Notes: generated from the sequence alone by a model not told the origin. A stretch of DNA of 7,760 nt from Cyanobacteria bacterium HKST-UBA02 (GCA_020431945.1 JAGQHH010000317.1:1-7760), one strand, 5' to 3'. Shown: positions 1 through 5,200, counted from the stretch's first letter. Numbers and translations: made by a program.

Positions 1-14
1 GGGGAAGCTTCCCC
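1..14 (-). terminator. Probable terminator stem cut by the window edge
   Basis: Bases 1-14 form the perfect palindrome GGGGAAGCTTCCCC, 21 bp past the stop codon of the minus-strand gene that ends at 36. On the minus strand it can fold with a GGGG/CCCC stem and an AAGCTT loop, and the G-run on the gene-proximal side continues to 16, so the full stem may extend beyond the window. No T-tract is visible because the sequence stops here. The position fits an intrinsic terminator, but a fortuitous palindrome cannot be excluded. Confidence 0.45.
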
Positions 15-35
15 CCTTCCTTTGCTTCGTCGGGC

Positions 36-623
36 TCAGTTCACCGACCGAGCCAGCAGACCCGCCTTGAGGTCACCGGTTCCGGAGTGGTTCCGGCTGT
101 TGCGGCTCACGGCGGCCAGAGCGGCCTTGCGGCGCTGACGCGGGGTGAGGTTCTTGTCGAGGCGGACGATCAGCACCGGGTTGACCGGTTCCTGGTGGTG
201 GCGGACGGAGCCGTTGCGACGGCGCGAGCGCTTGTCGGTCTTGGCGTCACGCGCCTGGCGGGTGCCGGCGTGGAAGCCCATCTCGTCCAGCGCCTCGGCG
301 ATCTCGACCCGGGCGGCCGCGCGGCTGAACCGGCGGAGACGGTCGTGCTCGAAGTCGTCGTCGTGCCGCTCGTACTCGCGGCGCTTGCGGTTGCCGACGT
401 CACCGCCGGGGCGGCCCGCCAGGCGCCGGAACTCGCCACCGCGCTTGACGAAGAGGCGGCGACGCCCGCGCACCGGCTCGAAGAGCTCGCTGATCGGCTC
501 CAGGTCGTCGGCACCGAAAGCATCGACGAAGGCGAACTCGTCGATCTCGTCGAAGTTGCGGCCGGCGAAAGCGGGCTGGAAGCTGAACGGCGAGATGGCG
601 GCGATGTTGGTGAAAGCATTCAT
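36..623 (-). CDS. Very basic hypothetical protein, 195 aa
   Basis: I do not recognise this protein. The start ATG (621-623, complement) is preceded on the minus strand by AGGAGA at normal spacing, and the codons have C or G in most third positions, which supports this frame over the two plus-strand ORFs that overlap it. The first ~50 residues are rich in Phe, Asp and Glu (for example FDEIDEFAFVDAF at about 24-36). From residue ~50 to the end the protein is very rich in Arg, Lys and His (GRRRLFVKR, RKRREYERHDDDFEHDRLRR, KRSRRR, TPRQRRKAAL). There is no membrane segment, no clear signal peptide and no cysteine pattern. A long basic tail behind an acidic head suggests nucleic-acid binding, but that rests on composition only. 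The gene is apparently transcribed alone from a promoter several hundred bp upstream, with a ~350-nt leader. Confidence 0.75.
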   Translation of the reverse strand: MNAFTNIAAISPFSFQPAFAGRNFDEIDEFAFVDAFGADDLEPISELFEPVRGRRRLFVKRGGEFRRLAGRPGGDVGNRKRREYERHDDDFEHDRLRRFSRAAARVEIAEALDEMGFHAGTRQARDAKTDKRSRRRNGSVRHHQEPVNPVLIVRLDKNLTPRQRRKAALAAVSRNSRNHSGTGDLKAGLLARSVN

Positions 624-667
624 CGTTGGTTCTCCTGATTCGATGAAAAGACAATCTCTTGGCGTGG

Positions 668-708
668 CAGACCGGTACTTTCAGCGAGGATGCTGATCCG
701 AAGGTCTG
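668..708 (-). promoter_or_regulatory. Nested hairpin in the leader of the basic-protein gene
   Basis: CAGACC (668-673) pairs with GGTCTG (703-708), and inside it TCAGC (681-685) pairs with GCTGA (692-696) around a 6-nt loop. On the minus-strand transcript this stem sits about 45 nt before the start codon and leaves the ribosome-binding site free. It may be a stability or translation element. Both stems are short, so chance is possible. Confidence 0.3.
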
Positions 709-821
709 GTTTGGTGGGCAGATATTATGTCCGGGTGAATGAGCTCCTTGTGTTTGTTGAAAACGAGAGATACCCTTTCGTATCACGAATAACGTCCAGA
801 ACCTAAAAGACGGGGGAAGGG

Positions 822-850
822 TCTATAAATGCTCGGAGAGCTTGAAACAA
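822..850 (-). promoter_or_regulatory. Candidate secondary promoter, minus strand
   Basis: On the minus strand TTGTTT (845-850, complement) is followed after exactly 17 bp by TATAGA (822-827, complement). The -35 matches the sigma70 consensus at 3 of 6 positions and the -10 at 4 of 6, so it is weaker than the promoter at 980-1008. A 15-bp palindrome lies just upstream at 865-879, where an activator of a weak promoter would bind. It would shorten the leader of the basic-protein gene to about 190 nt. Confidence 0.3.
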
Positions 851-864
851 AAGCGGTGATTGAA

Positions 865-879
865 GCTCAAGACTTGAGC
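865..879. promoter_or_regulatory. 15-bp palindrome, candidate operator
   Basis: GCTCAAG-A-CTTGAGC is a perfect 7-bp inverted repeat around one central base. It lies between the two candidate promoters: about 100 bp downstream of the -10 at 980-985 and 15 bp upstream of the -35 at 845-850. The size and symmetry fit a site for a dimeric helix-turn-helix regulator. As RNA it could fold only with distortion because the loop is one base, so a DNA-binding site is the likelier reading. Confidence 0.4.
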
Positions 880-979
880 CGGATTGATCATGTAAGTGAT
901 GGCATACGTAGTATCACCATGCGTTAGCCTTCGCGCACGTCGGCCAACCGGTTAATCTGTGTCCTTTGAATTAAAAAAA

Positions 980-1008
980 ACTATAGTGGATAGTAAAAAG
1001 TGATTCAA
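980..1008 (-). promoter_or_regulatory. Sigma70-like promoter for the basic-protein gene
   Basis: On the minus strand TTGAAT (1003-1008, complement) is followed after 17 bp by TATAGT (980-985, complement), matching the sigma70 hexamers at 4 and 5 of 6 positions with ideal spacing. The flanks are AT-rich. The -35 begins about 15 bp past the terminator stem of the upstream BI-1-family gene, so one transcription unit ends and the next begins almost at once. It predicts a leader of about 350 nt before the ATG at 623. Confidence 0.6.
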
Positions 1009-1009
1009 C

Positions 1010-1050
1010 GAAAAGAGAGAAAACAGGGGAAGCCTTGCGGCCTCCCCTGT
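1010..1050 (-). terminator. Intrinsic terminator of the BI-1-family gene
   Basis: The minus-strand RNA folds into a 12-bp stem, ACAGGGGAGGCC paired with GGCTTCCCCTGT (one G-U pair), closed by a GCAA tetraloop of the stable GNRA class. The stem occupies 1023-1050. It is followed on the minus strand by a T-rich run (TTTCTCTCTTTT, about 1011-1022). It begins 26 nt after the stop codon of the gene at 1076-1792. This is one of the clearest regulatory elements in the window. Confidence 0.9.
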
Positions 1051-1075
1051 CCTCAGATCATCAGATCCCTCCGGG

Positions 1076-1792
1076 TTACTTCTTCATCTTGGACAGCAGC
1101 CGGAGAAGCTCCAGATACAGCCAGACGAGAGTGACCAGCAGACCGAAGGCGGAGTACCACTCCATATACTTCGGCGCCTGGCGCTCAACGCCCGTCTCGA
1201 TGAAATCGAAGTCCATGACGAGATTGAGGGCGGCGAGACCGACCACGAAGAGGCTGAAGCCGATGCCCCAGAATCCGCCTTCATGGATGAAGGGAATGCG
1301 GATGCCGAAGAACATCAGACCCAGGTCGACGATGTAGAGCAGGGCGATGGCGCCGGTAGCCGACACCACGCCGAGCTTGAAGTTCTCGGTGGCCTGGATC
1401 AGGCGGGTCCTGTAGAGGAAGAGCATCGTGGCGAAAACGCCGAAGGTGAGACCGACGGCATTCATCACGATTCCCGGGTACTTCGCTTCGTAGATGGCGG
1501 ACACTCCTCCCAGGGCGACGCCCTCGAGAACCGCGTAGACCGGCGACAGGAATGGGGCCGAGCGCGGATTGAAGATGACCACCAGAGCCACCACGAACGC
1601 CACCAGCACCGAGACCATGCAGATGCCGAGGCTGATTCCGAAAACCCAGGAGGCGGCGGCCGCAGCTACGGTCATGGCCAGGAGGCCAGCAGCCTTGGTC
1701 GCGGTGCCCTCCAGGGTCATGGGCGTCGTGGACGGTGTGAAATCCCGGAATGTCTTCTCAGACAGAGCCGGATTCGTCGTCTTGTAAGACAT
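1076..1792 (-). CDS. Bax inhibitor-1/YccA-family membrane protein
   Basis: A 238-residue integral membrane protein of the Bax inhibitor-1 superfamily, closest by recall to the bacterial YccA/Bax-inhibitor group that starts with a short TNPALSEKTF-like segment. Seven hydrophobic helices can be drawn at about 35-53, 55-74, 83-101, 108-126, 138-161, 173-193 and 213-234. Family-like stretches include NPRSAPFLSPVYAVLEG (75-91), YEAKYPGIV (101-109), NLVMDFDFIETG (190-201) and APKYMEWY (206-213). The acidic residues Asp194/Asp196 near helix 6 and Glu228 in helix 7 sit about where the paired aspartates of the calcium-leak member YetJ lie; that alignment is by eye. Relatives act as calcium or proton leak channels or influence membrane protease FtsH; the role here is inferred. 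The start is supported by AAAGGT at normal spacing. The length is normal and nothing is truncated. The gene has its own terminator and no operon partner. Confidence 0.92.
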   Translation of the reverse strand: MSYKTTNPALSEKTFRDFTPSTTPMTLEGTATKAAGLLAMTVAAAAASWVFGISLGICMVSVLVAFVVALVVIFNPRSAPFLSPVYAVLEGVALGGVSAIYEAKYPGIVMNAVGLTFGVFATMLFLYRTRLIQATENFKLGVVSATGAIALLYIVDLGLMFFGIRIPFIHEGGFWGIGFSLFVVGLAALNLVMDFDFIETGVERQAPKYMEWYSAFGLLVTLVWLYLELLRLLSKMKK

Positions 1793-1822
1793 CGAATTAC
1801 CTTTTCATTTGAGTTTGAGAGC

Positions 1823-1855
1823 GTGCAATCAGACACCCCGGTTCTCAGCTTGCAC
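1823..1855 (-). promoter_or_regulatory. Hairpin in the leader of the BI-1-family gene
   Basis: GTGCAA (1823-1828) and TTGCAC (1850-1855) form a 6-bp inverted repeat with a 21-nt loop. On the minus-strand transcript it ends about 30 nt before the start codon. It is modest and may be chance. I could not find a good minus-strand promoter between 1860 and 2060; TATAGC near 2022-2027 lacks a well-spaced -35. Confidence 0.25.
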
Positions 1856-1997
1856 AGACTGAAAACAGGTGGATACCACTCGCTTCCCTCTCTCGCCGTG
1901 CGACCCGGCAGTCACGAAGGTGACCGGCAGAGTTTGTGGGTGGATGTGGAAGTCCGGGATTTGAGTGGTTTTTGAAATCCGTGGTGGATTCGGCGAA

Positions 1998-2013
1998 AGA
2001 TTGAGTTCAATCT
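1998..2013. promoter_or_regulatory. 16-bp dyad, candidate operator
   Basis: AGATTGA-GT-TCAATCT is a 7-bp inverted repeat with a 2-bp centre. It lies about 205 bp upstream of the BI-1-family start, at the edge of the long gene-free region. It overlaps a weak plus-strand promoter-like pair, TTGAGT (2001-2006) and TATATG (2023-2028) with 16-bp spacing, each matching consensus at 4 of 6. A repressor bound here could block transcription in either direction. The dyad itself is certain; its use is inference. Confidence 0.4.
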
Positions 2014-2052
2014 ACTCGGCGCTATATGACGTAGCAATGATTTATGAATGTA

Positions 2053-2328
2053 AACCGCCTGTATACGGTTATTGCGCTCTGCAGGAGCGGTCACGTTCCG
2101 GTAATGCCGGGCTGCTAGCGCAGCTCTCATGCCGTTTTAATGAAGATTGCCTGATCGGGCACATTAATCGGTTGCGCTAGCCGGGCCATTTTATTAGCAG
2201 GCACTAATTTGCGGTTTTCACTTATTAGACCGCCCGGCTCGGTCTGGTGACGGATCCCGATAGTGCTTGCCCTGACAGCCATACGGACCCTGTACTGCGG
2301 GAGCGGTAACAATATCGAAATGTTGCTC
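2053..2328. other. Gene-free stretch dense in inverted repeats; possible structured RNA
   Basis: No ORF here has both a plausible start with ribosome-binding site and protein-like composition. Instead there is a run of inverted repeats: AACCG/CGGTT (2053-2070), CGCTC/GAGCG (2075-2089), GCTGC/GCAGC with loop TAGC (2111-2124), GCTAGCGCA/TGCGCTAGC (2114-2122 with 2173-2181) enclosing TTAATG/CATTAA (2137-2142, 2162-2167) and TGCC/GGCA (2148-2151, 2158-2161), then AGCCGGGC/GCCCGGCT (2179-2186, 2232-2239) enclosing ATTAG/CTAAT (2193-2208) and part of GCGGT/ACCGC (2211-2233), and a bulged GAGC..AACA/TGTTGCTC (2301-2328). Several share bases, so alternative folds exist. It resembles no RNA family I know. 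It could be a structured RNA, a replication or regulatory site, or decayed sequence. The strand is unknown. Confidence 0.35.
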
Positions 2329-2341
2329 ATGACAACCAGTG

Positions 2342-2426
2342 ACACCTAAGGTCAATACACCTTCTAACACCTTTTCTCAGGACCGAGACAGCACCGAAAC
2401 AGCACCTGTACGACCAGCCCAGCACC
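2342..2426. repeat. Array of six CACC-core repeats upstream of the 610-aa gene
   Basis: Three ACACCT copies start at 2342, 2357 and 2367, and three CAGCACC copies start at 2389, 2400 and 2420. The CACC cores lie at 2343, 2358, 2368, 2392, 2403 and 2423. The spacings of 10, 11 and 20 bp are close to one or two helical turns. CAGCACC-gaaa-CAGCACC has the layout of 7-bp direct repeats with a 4-bp spacer known from OmpR/PhoB-family sites, though the sequence is not the Pho box. The array lies 190-280 bp before the 610-residue membrane protein gene and could be its activator-binding region or a set of iterons. No strong sigma70 promoter was found just downstream, which fits activation but does not prove it. 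Confidence 0.4.
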
Positions 2427-2430
2427 ATTC

Positions 2431-2450
2431 CATCGGCTAAATGCCCGATG
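2431..2450. promoter_or_regulatory. Dyad next to the CACC array
   Basis: CATCGG (2431-2436) and CCGATG (2445-2450) form a 6-bp inverted repeat with an 8-bp centre, 5 bp past the last CACC repeat. It may be an operator for the 610-aa gene. A -10-like TATCCT lies at 2461-2466 without a recognisable -35. The evidence is symmetry only. Confidence 0.25.
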
Positions 2451-2536
2451 CATAGCGCCGTATCCTGCGCCGCCGGGTCTCGTCGTCATCAGGTTCTGCA
2501 AGGTCCGCTCTCGCACTGAGGAGGCAAAGGAGGACA

Positions 2537-2623
2537 TTGGTCAGCAGCCGCACGCCAAATAACGGGTGGCGTGCAACGTCAGGCTGCAAACTCACCGTAA
2601 ACCTAGCTAAAGGAACGTTATGA
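2537..2623 (+). CDS. Possible 28-codon leader peptide overlapping the 610-aa gene
   Basis: A TTG at 2537 opens a 28-codon frame that ends at TGA 2621-2623, overlapping the ATG of the 610-residue gene as ATGA, the usual geometry of translational coupling. A strong AAAGGAGG (2526-2533) precedes it, but the gap to the TTG is only 3 nt, which is short. The encoded peptide would be MVSSRTPNNGWRATSGCKLT followed by eight residues ending in a Gly-Thr-Leu tail. The nested hairpin 2544-2587 lies wholly inside this frame, so ribosomes reading it would open the hairpin. The alternative is that AAAGGAGG is an unused or standby ribosome site. No homologue is known to me. Confidence 0.25.
   Translation: MVSSRTPNNGWRATSGCKLTVNLAKGTL
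2544..2587 (+). promoter_or_regulatory. Nested leader hairpin before the 610-aa gene
   Basis: GCAGCC (2544-2549) pairs with GGCTGC (2582-2587). Directly inside, GCACGCCA (2550-2557) pairs with TGGCGTGC (2567-2574) around a 9-nt loop, with a 7-nt bulge AACGTCA on the 3' side. That is 14 perfect pairs. It lies 32 nt before the ATG at 2620 and does not cover the gene's own AAAGGA site (2609-2614). With the AAAGGAGG at 2526-2533 just upstream it looks like a translation-control leader. There is no T-tract, so it is not a simple terminator. Confidence 0.5.
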
Positions 2624-4452
2624 CCGATCTAACATTCATCACCATCGGGTGGACCCTCGGGTTCGCCGCCGTGGCGACCATCGCCACGTACCTGTTGAGC
2701 AAGCGCGTTTTCGTGACCGGGGTCGCCGGCGCCACTTCCCTGGTGGGCGGCTTCTTCTGGTTCAAGCTCTGCCTCTACCTGTTCACGCCTGCCTTCGTCG
2801 GCACCTTCTGGGGCCAGACCGGCATGATGTGGGCAGCTGCATTCCTCGCCGTCTTCGTGGCGGGGATCACCTGGTTCGCGACCTGGATCAAGGGCCGCGG
2901 TCAGCGTGAGGATCGCTGGCATGCCAGCGCTCTCGAGGAGGCGGGTGGACGCGCCGCCGTCGGCAAGCTCATCGGAGCCGGCAGCCTCCTGGTGCTGATG
3001 TTCGTTGTCTGGGCCTTCACCTGCATCTGGCAGGGCTGGGGCACCGACAACATCAAGCGCTGGGCGGCTCTCGCCAACGTCCGCGTGGAGTCCGAGGAAG
3101 CAACCCTGCCGCCCACCAATCCGGATCGCATCCAGATGGTGACTCGCGGCATGGCGCAGTTCCGCGGGCAACAGGCGATCACCCAGGGCGGTGCCGAGCT
3201 CTCGAGCTTCTACATGGTTCGCGAGCAGGACTGGGTCAAAGTCTCGGTCAAGGAGCACACCTACTGGGTGGCGCCCCTGGTCTACGCATCCGACTGGATG
3301 CAGTTCATCGGCTCCGTGGAAGACTCGCCGGGCTTCATCTCGGTTGACGCCGAGGATCCCAACGGCGAGGTCAAGTCCCATCTCCATCACACGCTGAAGG
3401 TGGTCCCCAATGGCTACTGGATGCGCAGCCTCGAGCGCTACGTGTACTACTCGGGCTACACCGACGGCCAGCTCGACGACCCGACCTTCGAGGTCGACGA
3501 CGAGTGGCAGCCGTATTACACGATGACCTACACGCAGCCCGCGTTCGTCATCGGCGGTGAAGTGATGAAGAAGATGATCGTCGTCAACGCCAACACCGGC
3601 GAGATCAAGGACTACGCCCCGGCTCAGGTTCCGACCTGGATCGAGCGTGTCATGAGCGACGAGATCATCTCGGACTACACCAAATGGTGGGGGCACTACG
3701 CCAACGACCATGTGGTCTGGCTCAACGGTCTCCGCAACGGCGGCCGCTACGAGCAGGAAGCTGCTGACATGGACTTCGTGTTCAACGAGCACGACCAGTC
3801 CGTGTGGTCGATTCCGATGACCAGCACGAAGAGCAGCGATGCTTCTTCGACGGGCGTTCTCTACTACGATACCCGCGACAACCAGGGCGTTTTTTATCCT
3901 GGTCTCAAGGGCATCGGCGTGGGCGAGAGCGTCAAGCAGGCGTTCTTCAACGCTCCCCCCAACAAGGCGCAGCAGTACGAGGTCAAGCAGATCCAGCTCT
4001 ACGCCATCAACGGGCAACCCACGTATGTCGCCATCTACGTGCAGAGCCAGGGCGCCCACGGCGAGTCCTTCGCCGGCATCGGCTTCCTGAATGCGCGCAA
4101 GATCAACGGCGCCAACGTGATCATGTCCAGCAACAAGCGGACGGCGCTCAGCCGCTACATCAACTGGCTCGCCAGTGGTGGGGCGAACGACGCCGACGTC
4201 TCCACGACGGCAACCGCCGCGGCGCCTATCAAGGGTGTCGTGTTCCGCATCGGCAAGGAAAGCGATGACACGTATCGCTTCAAGCTCGTGGGCGACGCTC
4301 ACACCTACACGGTGACGACGCAGACCTACGGCGACCTCGCTCTGGTGCAGCCCGGCGACTCGGTCGACTTCTCCTATGTCGATATCGGGCAGTCGGTGCG
4401 TCCCGTGAGCCGTTTCTCCGACACCACGTTGGAGCAGCAGGCTCAGAAGTAA
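2620..4452 (+). CDS. Four-helix membrane protein with large soluble domain, unknown family
   Basis: A 610-residue protein I cannot name. Four hydrophobic helices lie at about 5-26, 31-56, 67-90 and 116-138, with a charged loop (91-115) between the third and fourth. The rest (140-610) is soluble and rich in Tyr, Trp and beta-type stretches; with helices in this number it probably faces outside the membrane, but the topology is not proven. KKMIVVNANTGEIKDY (317-332) resembles the strand-turn of PepSY-like domains ('VVDAKTGEI'), followed by a Trp-rich helix (PTWIERVMSDEI..YTKWWGHY, 338-360). After an Ala/Thr linker (~529-536) comes a small beta domain (GVVFRIGKES...PGDSVDFSYVDIG, 539-590) that looks like a beta-barrel fold. 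No catalytic motif, kinase or protease signature is visible. The start has AAAGGA at 5-nt spacing. A receiver-domain gene follows 163 bp downstream on the same strand. Regulation is suggested by the CACC array and leader hairpin upstream. Confidence 0.88.
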   Translation: MTDLTFITIGWTLGFAAVATIATYLLSKRVFVTGVAGATSLVGGFFWFKLCLYLFTPAFVGTFWGQTGMMWAAAFLAVFVAGITWFATWIKGRGQREDRWHASALEEAGGRAAVGKLIGAGSLLVLMFVVWAFTCIWQGWGTDNIKRWAALANVRVESEEATLPPTNPDRIQMVTRGMAQFRGQQAITQGGAELSSFYMVREQDWVKVSVKEHTYWVAPLVYASDWMQFIGSVEDSPGFISVDAEDPNGEVKSHLHHTLKVVPNGYWMRSLERYVYYSGYTDGQLDDPTFEVDDEWQPYYTMTYTQPAFVIGGEVMKKMIVVNANTGEIKDYAPAQVPTWIERVMSDEIISDYTKWWGHYANDHVVWLNGLRNGGRYEQEAADMDFVFNEHDQSVWSIPMTSTKSSDASSTGVLYYDTRDNQGVFYPGLKGIGVGESVKQAFFNAPPNKAQQYEVKQIQLYAINGQPTYVAIYVQSQGAHGESFAGIGFLNARKINGANVIMSSNKRTALSRYINWLASGGANDADVSTTATAAAPIKGVVFRIGKESDDTYRFKLVGDAHTYTVTTQTYGDLALVQPGDSVDFSYVDIGQSVRPVSRFSDTTLEQQAQK

Positions 4453-4469
4453 CTCCAGGTCCCCTGGAG
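4453..4469 (+). terminator. Short hairpin immediately after the stop codon
   Basis: CTCCAGG-TCC-CCTGGAG is a perfect 7-bp stem with a 3-nt loop starting directly after the TAA of the 610-aa gene. The sequence after it is not T-rich, so it is at best a weak terminator; it may instead protect the 3' end or pause RNA polymerase. Confidence 0.35.
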
Positions 4470-4522
4470 GAGTCGTTGCGTTGCCGGCGGTAAAACGTCG
4501 GTAGCGCTAATTCACCGGATTG

Positions 4523-4559
4523 CCGGGGCGGTTTCAGGCTCTGCCTGGGACCGTCCCGG
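4523..4559 (+). promoter_or_regulatory. 17-bp hairpin between membrane-protein and receiver genes
   Basis: Bases 4523-4539 pair along their whole length with 4543-4559 around a TCT loop: 17 continuous pairs, three of them G-U when read as plus-strand RNA (4528 with 4554, 4533 with 4549, 4534 with 4548). It ends 56 nt before the receiver start codon. The following bases (TCAGTCTCGTTTC) are only mildly T-rich. It could be a leaky terminator that sets the ratio of the two products, or an RNase processing stem separating the two messages. I found no convincing promoter between it and the receiver gene. Confidence 0.55.
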
Positions 4560-4615
4560 TCAGTCTCGTTTCAATGAAAAATCATGGTAATCCAATTCAT
4601 GAAAGGAGGTGTACC

Positions 4616-5107
4616 ATGAGGATTCTCGTAGTCGAAGACACTGTGATGATGGCCAAAAGCTTCATCGAAATGCTGGAGTCCGCTGGACACCAGGTGGATT
4701 GGGTTATCGGATTCAAGGATGCCGAGAACCTGACCGCCCTGGCTCCGGACAAGTCCGAGCTCGAAGTCGAGCCCTCCAAGTACGATCTCGTCCTCATGGA
4801 CGGCGACCTGGAAGGCAAGATCACCGGCGCGGATGTCGTCCCGGGCTTTGCTCAAGCGGGCGTAGCCTGCTTCGGCACCAGCACCATGCCCAAGATGAAC
4901 GATGAGATGATTGCCAACGGTGCGGTCTACGCCGCCGCCAAGGTGACCATCTTCTTCGCCCTTTATCACGGGCGTGTCAATGCGGATGAGCTTGTCGAGA
5001 CTGGCACGAAGACCCGGGATCGCCTCGAGGCGGCTCGGAACGAGTGCAAGGACGACGAGACCCTTCGCAAAGCGGCCGAGCAGTTCCTGCTCGCGCACGT
5101 TCAATGA
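4616..5107 (+). CDS. Stand-alone receiver-domain (CheY-like) protein
   Basis: A 163-residue protein consisting of a response-regulator receiver domain and a short helical tail. The N-terminal strand MRILVVED carries the acidic pair Glu7-Asp8. YDLVLMDGDLEG (56-67) places the phospho-acceptor at Asp62. CFGTSTMP (85-92) supplies the conserved Thr/Ser, and GAVYAAAKVTIF (102-113) the conserved Lys109. All canonical phosphorylation residues are therefore present. A segment between strands 2 and 3 (about 36-55, with PDKSELEVEPSK) is longer than in CheY. Residues ~122-163 form a charged helical tail with no DNA-binding output domain, so it would act by protein contact or as a phosphate sink. The ATG at 4616 is chosen because a near-perfect AAAGGAGGTG lies just before it; the upstream in-frame ATG at 4574 has none. 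No histidine kinase is encoded in this window. It may be co-transcribed with the 610-aa gene. Confidence 0.85.
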   Translation: MRILVVEDTVMMAKSFIEMLESAGHQVDWVIGFKDAENLTALAPDKSELEVEPSKYDLVLMDGDLEGKITGADVVPGFAQAGVACFGTSTMPKMNDEMIANGAVYAAAKVTIFFALYHGRVNADELVETGTKTRDRLEAARNECKDDETLRKAAEQFLLAHVQ

Positions 5108-5200
5108 GAACAGGACTGGTCACGAGACCAGGAACAACTGATCGGGCCATGAAGAGCCTACTTGCAGCAATGCAAGCAAGTATCAGTCCTGTTTCTCTTT
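5106..5200 (+). terminator. Branched terminator of the receiver gene
   Basis: GAGAACAGGACT (5106-5117, overlapping the stop codon) pairs with AGTCCTGTTTCTC (5185-5197) with one bulged T, and the 3' side runs into a T-rich stretch (TTTCTCTTT, 5192-5200). Enclosed are two clear hairpins: CTGGTC-ACGA-GACCAG (5116-5131, sharing two bases with the outer stem) and CTTGCA-GCAA-TGCAAG (5161-5176, a GNRA tetraloop). The loop sizes rule out a tRNA. A branched terminator is the simplest reading; a small RNA released from the 3' end is possible. Confidence 0.6.

Noticed and set aside
87..638. 183-codon plus-strand frame over the basic-protein gene
   Set aside because: It lacks a ribosome-binding site, while the minus-strand frame has one and has C/G-rich third positions. 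The Ala/Val/Glu/Asp-rich product is a typical shadow.
1283..1975. 230-codon plus-strand frame over the BI-1-family gene
   Set aside because: Most of it is antisense to a protein of recognised family; the His/Gln/Gly-rich composition and lack of a start signal mark it as a shadow.
1912..2345. Small frames in the long gap (1912-2130 minus, 1965-2180 plus, 2127-2345 minus)
   Set aside because: None has a ribosome-binding site or protein-like composition, and they overlap each other and the inverted-repeat block.
2389..2426. CRISPR-like repeats
   Set aside because: The CAGCACC repeats are 7 bp with 4- and 13-bp gaps, far too short for CRISPR units, and no cas gene is present.
2629..4302. 557-codon open frame on the minus strand inside the 610-aa gene
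   Set aside because: It is antisense to a gene with strong start signals and clear membrane helices. Its composition (His, Val, Asp, Leu, Ala, Gly, Arg-rich, no domains) is typical of the mirror frame of a high-GC gene.
4574..4615. Upstream in-frame ATG starts for the receiver gene
   Set aside because: The canonical receiver strand begins exactly at the ATG at 4616, which has a near-perfect ribosome site; the extension has none.
5106..5200. tRNA-like cloverleaf
   Set aside because: The arms have 4-nt loops and there is no T-loop sequence, 7-nt anticodon loop or CCA-type end. A branched terminator explains it better.
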